Origin: Pseudomonas putida
GTDB taxonomy: Bacteria; Pseudomonadota; Gammaproteobacteria; Pseudomonadales; Pseudomonadaceae
Length of the DNA stretch: 64,000 nt
NCBI RefSeq assembly: GCF_028682175.1
Contig: NZ_JANHKS010000009.1
Span: 62,001 to 126,000, forward strand
Direction: 5' to 3'
Under the pieces are notes generated by a model. The model was given only the letters and a program-made list of their open reading frames with translations. It made no database searches and was not told the DNA's origin. The first letter of the stretch is position 1, and every line of letters starts with the position of its first letter. Positions 35,014 through 42,200 of the stretch are shown piece by piece. The translations under genes were made by a program, and so were the position numbers.

Positions 35014-35960
35014 TGCGCCTGGGTATCTGCGCGGCGCTGGACGTCGGCACCACACTGCACGCCCGCAGCTTTCTGCGCGGGGTTTATCTCTCCAGTCATC
35101 TGTTCGGCAACGTTCGCCGTGCGCAGCACTTCTATTTCGACGACGGAGCCAACGCAGCGGGAGGGCGGGCGGCGGCTGAGCGTTTCATCGAAGCAGGCGT
35201 CGATGCGGTGATCGGCCACTTCGCTTCCGAGTCCGCCGCGGCGGTGGTGGAAACTTATGCACAGGCACAGATTCCGCTGATCCTTCCGGCATCGACCTGT
35301 GCGGCGCTGACCGAAGAGGGCAGCACCACCTTTCGTATCTGCGCATCGGACCGTGTGCTGGCCAGGCGCTTGCTGGGGTTTGCCCAAGCCCAGGGATTAC
35401 GCAGGCTGGCGTTGTTTGCCGACCCCAGCCTGCACGGTCAGCGGCAACTGCAAGAGCTGAGGGACGGGGCTGATGACTTATCCACAGTGCAGATCGTGGA
35501 GGACATCTCCCAAGCCGACGCAGTGGTGTTCTGTGGACGCCTGAAAGCCAGCCGCCAGTTCCTTGTGGAAAACCGCGCCAGCGCCTGTGGATTACCGCTG
35601 TTCTTCACCGACGACGCGGCATCACCTGCGCTGGTCGCGGGCCTGGAGCGCACCGGCACCATCTATGCCGTGAGCTTTCCCGTGGCGAGCGACCTGCCCG
35701 AGGCGCAGTCGGTGGACCATGCCTATCAACGTATTTATGGGGAACAGGCCCCGGTCTACGCCATCGAGACACTGGCGGCCTTTTCGCTGATTGAAATGGC
35801 CGCCGGCCAGCGCCGCAGCCTGCTCAACGCGCTGCGTTTCGACCAGTTCACAACGCCCGCAGGTCTCATCAGTTTCAGCAATGGGGAAAACGATCACGCC
35901 CGGGTTTCGCTGTGGGTCTACGAAGGCCAGCGCGTCCACGAGCGACGTCTGTTGAGTTGA
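35010..35960 (+). CDS. Leu/Ile/Val-binding-like protein without signal peptide
   Basis: A 316-residue type I periplasmic-binding fold (Peripla_BP_6, LivJ-like), suggested by FIEAGVDAVIGHFASESAAAVVETYAQAQIPLILPAST and the second-lobe repeat of strands and helices. It starts directly in the first strand (MMRLGICAALDVGTTLHA) and has no signal peptide or lipobox, so it should be cytoplasmic, as is AmiC. No ABC permease or ATPase genes are near. A sensing, ligand-sequestering or scaffolding role in the pathway is possible. It overlaps the oxidase gene by four bases. A DnaA box (35478-35486) and a TTATGCACA box (35255-35263) lie inside. Confidence 0.65.
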   Translation: MMRLGICAALDVGTTLHARSFLRGVYLSSHLFGNVRRAQHFYFDDGANAAGGRAAAERFIEAGVDAVIGHFASESAAAVVETYAQAQIPLILPASTCAALTEEGSTTFRICASDRVLARRLLGFAQAQGLRRLALFADPSLHGQRQLQELRDGADDLSTVQIVEDISQADAVVFCGRLKASRQFLVENRASACGLPLFFTDDAASPALVAGLERTGTIYAVSFPVASDLPEAQSVDHAYQRIYGEQAPVYAIETLAAFSLIEMAAGQRRSLLNALRFDQFTTPAGLISFSNGENDHARVSLWVYEGQRVHERRLLS

Positions 35961-36012
35961 ATCGGGCCACGAGCGGCTCGCCAAGTCTTTGAACATTCCA
36001 GGAAGAACCATC

Positions 36013-37371
36013 ATGAATCAGTTTGAAAACGAGGGACTGCGCCAGGAACTGGACGTCGTATCGGTCGGCTTCGGCCCAGCCGGTATCGCCTTGGCCTGTG
36101 CACTGGAAGATGAAGCCGAGGACAACGGCAAGAAGCCGTTCGCCAAGGTGCGGTTTTTCGAGAAGGGGCGCGATTCAACCTGGCACGGCGCGTTTCTGCT
36201 TTCCGGCACCGACATCAATCACCACGTGTTCCGCGACCTGGTGACCCCACGCAACCCGCGCAGCCGCTTCTCGTTCGCCATGTACCTGAAAGAGAAGGGG
36301 CGCCTGTACAAATTTGGCTTGTTGGGGCGTCCTGCAAGCCGGGTGGAATGGTCCGACTACATTGGATGGGTCGCGGCACAACTCAAGGACTACGTTGCCT
36401 ACGACGAGGGCGTGCTGGATGTGCTGCCGGTGGCCGAAAAAGGCATCTTGCGGGCAGTCGATGTCGTGACAGCCCAAGGCACCTATCGCACAAGGCGCTT
36501 GGTGCTTTCCCACGGCAGCCTGCCGCGAATTCCCGAGGCATTCAGCGCCCATCTCGGCGGCCGGGTGTTCCACACCTCGCAGTACCTGAAGAACATCCAT
36601 CTGGGCGGCGGGCCGATTGCCCAGCGTTGGCTGGTGCTGGGGTCCGGGCAAAGCGCCGGGGAGGCGGTCGCGCACCTGCTGGGCGCCGCGCCGACCACCC
36701 AGGTGCATTCGGTGCATCGCGGGGTCGGTTTCCGGGTCGGGCAATTGGGCCAGTTTCCCAACATGGCTTTCCTGCCGGAGCAGGTCGACTACTTCCATCA
36801 ACTGGAGCCGGCCCGCCGCAGCAAGGTGTTCGACGAGATTCGTTCGACCAACTACGCAGGCATCGACGCCGATGAGAGTCAGGCGTTGTACTCCTTCATG
36901 TACGAAGGCGAGGTCAGCGGGCATCAGCGTCTGAACCTGCACACCTGGTCGAATGTGGTGTCTGTGGAAAAGGTCGGCGACGCCTACTCGGTGGTGCTGC
37001 GGGACAGCAATACCGGGCTTGAGAGCACGCTGTACGTCGATGGCATTGTGCTGGGCACCGGCTACGAGCAACTGGCGGTGCCGCCGCTGCTGACATTGCT
37101 GCAGCCCTGGCTGGTGCGCGATGAAGACGGCAGCCTGGCCGTGGATCGGCAGTACCGCGTGAGCCTGCAACACAGCGAAGGTGTACAGATTCTGGCCAAC
37201 GGCACGTCGGAAAAGACCCATGGCATCAGCGATGCGCAGTCCTTCTCCATGGTCGCGTTGCGCGCCCAGCAACTGACCGATGCCTTGCTGGCGACGCAAC
37301 CCCGGCAACTGGCGCCCGTGGTGGCTCACCCAAGGATGCCGAAACCGGCACGCGCCGAGGCCCGCCCATGA
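36013..37371 (+). CDS. Lysine/ornithine N-monooxygenase family protein
   Basis: A 452-residue flavin N-hydroxylating monooxygenase (IucD/PvdA/SidA family). The FAD site is VSVGFGPAGIALACAL near 15-30, followed by FFEKGRDSTWHGAFLLSGTDINHH. The NADPH site is VLGSGQSAGEAV near 213, and the C-terminal D-x-IVLGTGYE motif is near 345. It converts a side-chain amine to hydroxylamine. In the s56-p1 and triacsin pathways this is lysine N6-hydroxylation, the first step. Ornithine or diaminopropionate are alternatives here. ATG 36013 follows GGAAG at 36001-36005; an ATG at 35989 has no ribosome site. It shares an ATGA overlap with the next gene. Confidence 0.85.
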   Translation: MNQFENEGLRQELDVVSVGFGPAGIALACALEDEAEDNGKKPFAKVRFFEKGRDSTWHGAFLLSGTDINHHVFRDLVTPRNPRSRFSFAMYLKEKGRLYKFGLLGRPASRVEWSDYIGWVAAQLKDYVAYDEGVLDVLPVAEKGILRAVDVVTAQGTYRTRRLVLSHGSLPRIPEAFSAHLGGRVFHTSQYLKNIHLGGGPIAQRWLVLGSGQSAGEAVAHLLGAAPTTQVHSVHRGVGFRVGQLGQFPNMAFLPEQVDYFHQLEPARRSKVFDEIRSTNYAGIDADESQALYSFMYEGEVSGHQRLNLHTWSNVVSVEKVGDAYSVVLRDSNTGLESTLYVDGIVLGTGYEQLAVPPLLTLLQPWLVRDEDGSLAVDRQYRVSLQHSEGVQILANGTSEKTHGISDAQSFSMVALRAQQLTDALLATQPRQLAPVVAHPRMPKPARAEARP

Positions 37372-38387
37372 ATTTCATCTCCCATATCGTCGGCGATTCG
37401 AACTTTGTCCGTCTCAAAGGGCTGGGCTTCGAGAATCTGCACTTGAAGCTTGAGTCCTGCAACCCGGCCGGCTCGATCAAGATGAAAACTGCCATCGGCC
37501 TGATCGATTCCTACGCCGAGCGACGACTTATCCACAAGGACACCGTGCTGATCGAGTCATCGTCCGGCAACCTCGGCGTGGCATTGGCCATGATCTGCGC
37601 CGAACGTGGCTACAAGTTCTGCTGCGTGGTCGATCCCAACACCAATCTGCACAACATCAAGATGATGGAAGCGTTCGGCGCGCAGATCGTGATCGTCACC
37701 GAACGTGATGACAACGACGGCTATCTGGGCACCCGCATCCGTTATATCCGCGACACCGTCACCCGTGACCCGCGCTATCTGTGGCTCAATCAGTACAGCA
37801 ACCCGGCAAACGCACTGACTCACGAACAGACCACCGCCCGGTCGATTCACATCGCCTTTCCAGCCCTGGACTATCTGGTGGTTGGCGCCGGGACTACAGG
37901 CACGCTGATGGGGTGTGTGCAGTATTTCCGCAAGCATTCGCCGCGCACCAAGATCATCGCGGTAGACAGCGCAGGCTCCGTGACCTTTGGCCAGGCGCCG
38001 GGCAAACGATTCATTCCGGGGCTGGGATCGAGCCAGATGCCGCCGATCTTTCGCGCCACCCATCTGCACAAACAGCAGGTCGTGGACGAGCGCGCGACGG
38101 TTGCCATGTGCCGCTGGCTGGCCAAGTCCAACGGCGTCCTAGCGGGCGGATCGACCGGCACCGTGGTAGCCGGTCTGGCGGCGCCGTCGCTGGGGATTCC
38201 CAAGGACGCCGTGGTGGTCGCGATCTCTCCGGACGCCGGCGAGCGCTATCTGGAAACCATCTACAACGATGAATGGGTGATGCAGAAGTTCGGTCGCGCG
38301 GAGCTTGCCGCGCTAGGTTCGCAGCCCATCGGCCGTTACCTGAAAAACTATGTGCACACTTTCGAAGGGGAGGCGCTCAATGTCTGA
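37368..38387 (+). CDS. SbnA-like PLP synthase of the 2,3-diaminopropionate pathway
   Basis: A 339-residue cysteine-synthase-fold PLP enzyme. The Schiff-base lysine is in NPAGSIKMKTAI near residues 30-41, the substrate loop is SSSGNLGVALAMI, and the cofactor phosphate loop is VGAGTTGTLMG. The tail GERYLETIYNDEWV closely resembles S. aureus SbnA (GDRYLDLVYSDTWL). SbnA condenses O-phosphoserine with glutamate to N-(1-amino-1-carboxy-2-ethyl)-glutamate. It overlaps the SbnB-like gene by eight bases. With that partner it should make L-2,3-diaminopropionate. A DnaA box lies at 37528-37536. Confidence 0.85.
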   Translation: MNFISHIVGDSNFVRLKGLGFENLHLKLESCNPAGSIKMKTAIGLIDSYAERRLIHKDTVLIESSSGNLGVALAMICAERGYKFCCVVDPNTNLHNIKMMEAFGAQIVIVTERDDNDGYLGTRIRYIRDTVTRDPRYLWLNQYSNPANALTHEQTTARSIHIAFPALDYLVVGAGTTGTLMGCVQYFRKHSPRTKIIAVDSAGSVTFGQAPGKRFIPGLGSSQMPPIFRATHLHKQQVVDERATVAMCRWLAKSNGVLAGGSTGTVVAGLAAPSLGIPKDAVVVAISPDAGERYLETIYNDEWVMQKFGRAELAALGSQPIGRYLKNYVHTFEGEALNV

Positions 38388-39387
38388 TTTCCATGTGATT
38401 CCGGGCGCGGTCATCAAGGATATCCTCGACACCCAGGCCCACACCATGGTCGCCCGCGTCGAGCAGGTGTACCTGCAACATCACGACGGTCAGACCCTGA
38501 ACCCCGACAGCTATTTCCTGCGTTTCCCACAGCAGCCCGCGAACCGCATCATCGCGTTGCCCGCATCGCTGGAAGGTGAAGAGGCGGTTGCCGGGATCAA
38601 ATGGATTTCCAGCTTTCCGGGCAACGTCGCGCAGCACAAACCCCGCGCTTCTGCGGTGGTGATCCTTAACCATCGCGACACCGGCTACCCCTATGCCTGC
38701 CTTGAAGGCGCGCAGATCAGCGCTGTAAGAACCGCGGCGTCGGCGGTGTCAGGGGCTTACTGGCTCAATGGTCAGTCCCGCAGGGCCGCAACGCTAGGAT
38801 TCATCGGTGCAGGGGTGATTGCCCGCAATATTGCGCGGATGCTGGCGGTGGAGGGTTGGGAAATCGCTCATGCGGTGGTCCACGATTTCGACGAGGCATC
38901 AAGCCGCGCGCTCACCGGTTATATCGAGCAGACCGACTTGTGCACAGCCCGTAGCGGATCACTGGACGAGGCGTTGGCCGCCGATCTGGTGATTTTTGCA
39001 ACAACGGCAGGCGAGCCCTATGTACAGCCGCCAATGAGCTTCCGCCCTGGCCAGGTAGTGCTCAACATCTCCCTGCGGGACATCGCACCGCAATTGTTGC
39101 TGGCGTCCAACAACCTGTGTGACGACATCGAGCACTGCATGAAGGCTAACACCTCGCCCCATCTGGCCGAGCAGTTGACCGGCAACCGGGATTTCATGAA
39201 CGGCACGCTGGCAGGCCTGATTCGTGGGGAGGTCGCGCTGGATCCGGACAAGGCGTCGATCTTCTCGCCGTTCGGCCTGGGGGTGCTGGACCTGGCCTTG
39301 AGCAAGTTCATTGTCGACACGGCGCTGGCCGATTCACGAGCCGTCGCCATCGACTCCTTCTTCGGAGAAACCCTCAGATGGAACTGA
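38380..39387 (+). CDS. SbnB-like dehydrogenase of the 2,3-diaminopropionate pathway
   Basis: A 335-residue ornithine-cyclodeaminase/mu-crystallin-fold NAD-dependent enzyme. It has GIKWISSFPGNV, ACLEGAQISAVRTAASAVSG and the dinucleotide motif LGFIGAGVIARNIARML near 150. SbnB oxidatively splits the SbnA product to L-2,3-diaminopropionate and 2-oxoglutarate. The start ATG 38380 follows GAAGGGGAGG. It overlaps sbnA-like upstream by eight bases and the last operon gene downstream by ten. Ornithine cyclodeaminase alone is less likely because of the adjacent SbnA-like gene and the SbnB-type ISSFPGN motif. Confidence 0.85.
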   Translation: MSDFHVIPGAVIKDILDTQAHTMVARVEQVYLQHHDGQTLNPDSYFLRFPQQPANRIIALPASLEGEEAVAGIKWISSFPGNVAQHKPRASAVVILNHRDTGYPYACLEGAQISAVRTAASAVSGAYWLNGQSRRAATLGFIGAGVIARNIARMLAVEGWEIAHAVVHDFDEASSRALTGYIEQTDLCTARSGSLDEALAADLVIFATTAGEPYVQPPMSFRPGQVVLNISLRDIAPQLLLASNNLCDDIEHCMKANTSPHLAEQLTGNRDFMNGTLAGLIRGEVALDPDKASIFSPFGLGVLDLALSKFIVDTALADSRAVAIDSFFGETLRWN

Positions 39388-41195
39388 CCACCGCGCTTCG
39401 CCTGGATGACGTGTTTGCTGACAAATGGCCTGTGGATAAATCAGAAGAGAAGCCCGCCGTCAGAATCGGCATCGTGGGTTGCGGGTCTCGCGGGCTGACG
39501 GTGCTTGAACGGCTGTGCGCGTTGGCGGAAAAAACTCAGCGGCGTATCGAGATCAGCGTGTTCGATCCGCACCGGCCGGGGCCGGGCCTGCATTCGGTGG
39601 AACAGCCCGAGTACCTGATGCTCAACACGGTTGCATCGCAGATTTCCATGTTTCCCGATCAGGCAGCCTTGGGCGGTTTCAGTGGGCGTCAGGGACCCAA
39701 TTTCTATGAGTGGTGCCTGCGCTTCAAGCCTGCGAGGGTGGTCCAGCCCAATGAATTCCTGCCCCGTCAGTGGCTGGGTGAATACCTTGCCTGGACCTAT
39801 GAAGAGATCATCAGGACGCTGCCCGAGCAAGTGCGGATCAACCATGTCTCCCGGACTGTGGATAACATCGAGCACACCGATTGGGGTGGCTATGTACTGT
39901 CCACAACGGGGGGGCATCGACATGCAGTGGACTGGTTATTGCTGACAGTCGGGCATGCTCGGGCGCCGGCTATCGCTGAACACTCCACAGGCCAAACCCG
40001 TCGTTTGCAGGCTTATCCACAGCCGCTTTCCCTGCAAGGTATTTCATCCACAGACCGGGTCGGCGTCGAAGGGTTGGGCCTCTCGGCGATGGACGCCATC
40101 GCCGGGCTGACAGTCGGACGCGCGGGGCGCTTCGAACATGGCCCTGATGGCTTGCGATACATTGCGTCGGGTGAAGAACCGCAGGTGTTCATGTATTCGC
40201 GCAGCGGGCTGCCGTATCGCACGCGCCCCGACATTACCCCGAACAGGGCGGGCGGCACTGCCCTGATTTTCACCTTGTCGGCCGTCGCTGATCTGCGCGC
40301 TCAACACCCGCAGGGCCTGGATTTTGAAGCCCAGGTGCTGCCGCTCATCAAGGCGGAAATGTACGCCGAATACTTCGGGATGGTTGCAGAGCAGGCGGGG
40401 GAATCCGGGCTCAAGATCAAGTCGCAGATCATGACCGCGTTCCTCTTGGAAGATCTGGCGGCCAAGGTTGAAGAGCTTGCCCAGCGCTTCAGCGCGCCGA
40501 TGTTGCCAGAGAGCCTTTTCAATTCTCGGGCCCTGCAGCCACCGATTGAGAATTATCCACAGTGGATGCGCAGTTTCATCGAAGCAGACCTGCTGCAAAG
40601 CCAAACCGGCCTGGATCGCTGCCCGATCAAGGCCGCTGCGGAAGTATGGAGAAGTTGTCGTGAACAATTGCGCAGGGTTGTGGATAACAAAGGCCTGAGT
40701 GCGAATTCCCATCGGGTTTTCTTCGAGGAGTACGCGCCATTGGTCAATCGTCTGGTGGCGGGGCCCCAGAAAGAGCGGCATCAGGAGCTGCTGGCGCTAG
40801 AGGAGGCGGGGATACTGAGGTGGGTGCATGGCTCGAAAGTTATGCACAATGCACATTCTGGCCAGACCTCGATTTTGGATGGAGAAGGGCGTCATACCCC
40901 TCTCGAAGCCATTGTCGTAGCCCGTGCCACCGAGCCTGACGAGGCCGCGCTGCCAACAATCATCCGTCAGCTCAAGGCCAGTGGAATTATCCACAGCCTG
41001 GATGGCGAAGGTCGTGGAGTCACCGTCGATGGTGAAGGCAAGGCCCAGCCCAATCTGTGGATAACCGGCCCGATCGTCGAAGGCGCGACCTACTACAACC
41101 ACTATGTGCCGTCATCGGGCAGCTATTCCCGAGCTTTCGTGGACGCCGACCGGATTGCGCGGGAGATGTTGGGGCTGTGCGTTTCCGTCCCGTAG
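39378..41195 (+). CDS. Large FAD/NAD(P)-binding protein of unknown reaction
   Basis: A 605-residue protein of the FAD-NAD(P)-binding family (PF13454-like). N-terminal RIGIVGCGSRGLTVLERL is near 28-45, FDPHRPGPGLHS follows, and a second dinucleotide-like segment is DRVGVEGLGLSAMDAIAGLT near 225. The C-terminal NLWITGPIVEGATYYNHYVPSSGSYSRA resembles the flavin-closing end of this family. It is the last gene of the operon and overlaps the SbnB-like gene, so it should act on a pathway intermediate; I cannot name the reaction. The coding sequence holds seven perfect DnaA boxes plus one TTATGCACA. Its stop codon lies in a REP element. Confidence 0.65.
   Translation: MELTTALRLDDVFADKWPVDKSEEKPAVRIGIVGCGSRGLTVLERLCALAEKTQRRIEISVFDPHRPGPGLHSVEQPEYLMLNTVASQISMFPDQAALGGFSGRQGPNFYEWCLRFKPARVVQPNEFLPRQWLGEYLAWTYEEIIRTLPEQVRINHVSRTVDNIEHTDWGGYVLSTTGGHRHAVDWLLLTVGHARAPAIAEHSTGQTRRLQAYPQPLSLQGISSTDRVGVEGLGLSAMDAIAGLTVGRAGRFEHGPDGLRYIASGEEPQVFMYSRSGLPYRTRPDITPNRAGGTALIFTLSAVADLRAQHPQGLDFEAQVLPLIKAEMYAEYFGMVAEQAGESGLKIKSQIMTAFLLEDLAAKVEELAQRFSAPMLPESLFNSRALQPPIENYPQWMRSFIEADLLQSQTGLDRCPIKAAAEVWRSCREQLRRVVDNKGLSANSHRVFFEEYAPLVNRLVAGPQKERHQELLALEEAGILRWVHGSKVMHNAHSGQTSILDGEGRHTPLEAIVVARATEPDEAALPTIIRQLKASGIIHSLDGEGRGVTVDGEGKAQPNLWITGPIVEGATYYNHYVPSSGSYSRAFVDADRIAREMLGLCVSVP
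39431..41064. other. Intragenic cluster of DnaA boxes
   Basis: Perfect TTATCCACA on either strand at 39431-39439, 39857-39865, 40013-40021, 40553-40561, 40679-40687, 40987-40995 and 41056-41064, plus TTATGCACA at 40841-40849. That is eight boxes in about 1.6 kb, more than the five in oriC. They fall in different reading frames (encoding VDK, VDN, YPQ, IIHS, LWIT), so they are not explained by a protein repeat. A DnaA-titration (datA-like) or replication-control role is possible but unproven. Confidence 0.8.
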
Positions 41196-41255
41196 CAGTC
41201 CGACTTGCCGGCGGGGGCCTTACGATCGCTCCCGCTGGCAAGCCATGCTGCTACG
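41191..41255. repeat. REP pair, family B (GTAGCAGCACGGCTTGCCGG type), diverged copy
   Basis: Inverted arms beginning CGTAGCAG and ending CTGCTACG around GCCGGCGGGGGC. It overlaps the stop codon of the preceding gene. Related copies are at 45161, 48320 and 55608. Confidence 0.8.
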
Positions 41256-41276
41256 AGAACCGGTCAGTGCGGACGA

Positions 41277-42041
41277 TCAGCGCGCGGCCTGTTTAGGCAC
41301 CTGCAAATACCGCCCCCTGATCCTCTCCAGTTCGCCACTGCTGCGCATCGTGTCGATAGCGTGATTGATCCGTGGCAACCACTGCGCAAGCTGGGGCTGG
41401 AGCTTGAACACCAGCGGCGCTTCGCTGAGTTGAGGGCCCTGGCGGAAGAGGCTGGGGTTGAGGTGGCTGGTGACGAGGAGGGTGTCGAAGATGTCATCGA
41501 CCATCGCCACCGCATCGACCCGGCCGCTTTGCAGCAGCTTGAGCAGTGCGTCGTCCTGCGAGGTTTCCAGGCGGGTGAGCCGGTGGCCGTTGAAGGCGGG
41601 GTCGAGTGCCCAGTAGGTGTAGCCACGGACTGTGCCGATGGTGAGGTGGTCCATCTGCTTGATCGTTTGATCCGCGCCGGGGTGGTTGGCGAGGAAGTAG
41701 AGGTGCTCGTTGACGCTGGAGTAGGGTTTGGAGAACAGGTAATGATTCTGTTCTTCAGGGCTGTTCCAGATCAGCGCGTCGGCGTAGTTGATGTCTATCT
41801 CGCCCTTCTGCAGCATCGATTGCAGGCGGTTGACCGGGTAGGTGACGAAGGTGACGTCCAGGCCTGCCAGCTCGGTGATCCGTCGCGCGATATCGACTGA
41901 CACCCCTTGCAGGTGACCGTTTTCATCCTCGAAGGCATAGGGCTTCCACTGCGCGCCACCGGCCACATAAGGGCCAGCCAGCACAGGAAATGCGAGCAGG
42001 CAGAGCAGGCAACCGCCGATGAATCCGCGTCGAAACCCCAT
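41277..42041 (-). CDS. Amino-acid ABC transporter-type solute-binding protein
   Basis: A 254-residue secreted protein of the bacterial extracellular solute-binding family 3. The signal peptide FIGGCLLCLLAFPVLAGP ends near residue 22. The mature part starts with QWKPYAFEDENGHLQGVSVDIARRITELAGL and includes GTVRGYTYW and DAVAMVDDIFDTLL, as in family 3 binding proteins. No permease is adjacent, so it may feed a distant transporter or act as a sensor. It is convergent with the operon ending at 41195. Confidence 0.85.
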   Translation of the reverse strand: MGFRRGFIGGCLLCLLAFPVLAGPYVAGGAQWKPYAFEDENGHLQGVSVDIARRITELAGLDVTFVTYPVNRLQSMLQKGEIDINYADALIWNSPEEQNHYLFSKPYSSVNEHLYFLANHPGADQTIKQMDHLTIGTVRGYTYWALDPAFNGHRLTRLETSQDDALLKLLQSGRVDAVAMVDDIFDTLLVTSHLNPSLFRQGPQLSEAPLVFKLQPQLAQWLPRINHAIDTMRSSGELERIRGRYLQVPKQAAR

Positions 42042-42150
42042 ACACTCCCTCGTTCCGGGCGCTTCAAAAAGACGTCCAGCCTAACAGCCGGAAATGTCTG
42101 TGGTATGTCGTAATGCCACTATTTTGCGAATCGTCCGACAAAAATACCAA

Positions 42151-42187
42151 GAAAAACCCGCACTGATCGAGTCAGGCGGGTTTTTTG
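42151..42187. terminator. Bidirectional terminator
   Basis: AAAAACCCGC ... GCGGGTTTTTT with additional CTGA/TCAG pairing in the loop, between the solute-binding protein gene and the GH39-like gene. Orientation suits termination of the leftward gene at 42201. Confidence 0.88.
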
Positions 42188-42200
42188 TCGTGCGAACCGC

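Noticed and set aside
37368..39387. Staphyloferrin-type siderophore cluster, suggested by SbnA/SbnB-like genes
   Set aside because: No IucA/IucC-type siderophore synthetase, iron transporter or Fur-box-like site was seen. The N-hydroxylase fits the cupin/MetRS set better, although a metal-binding product is not excluded.
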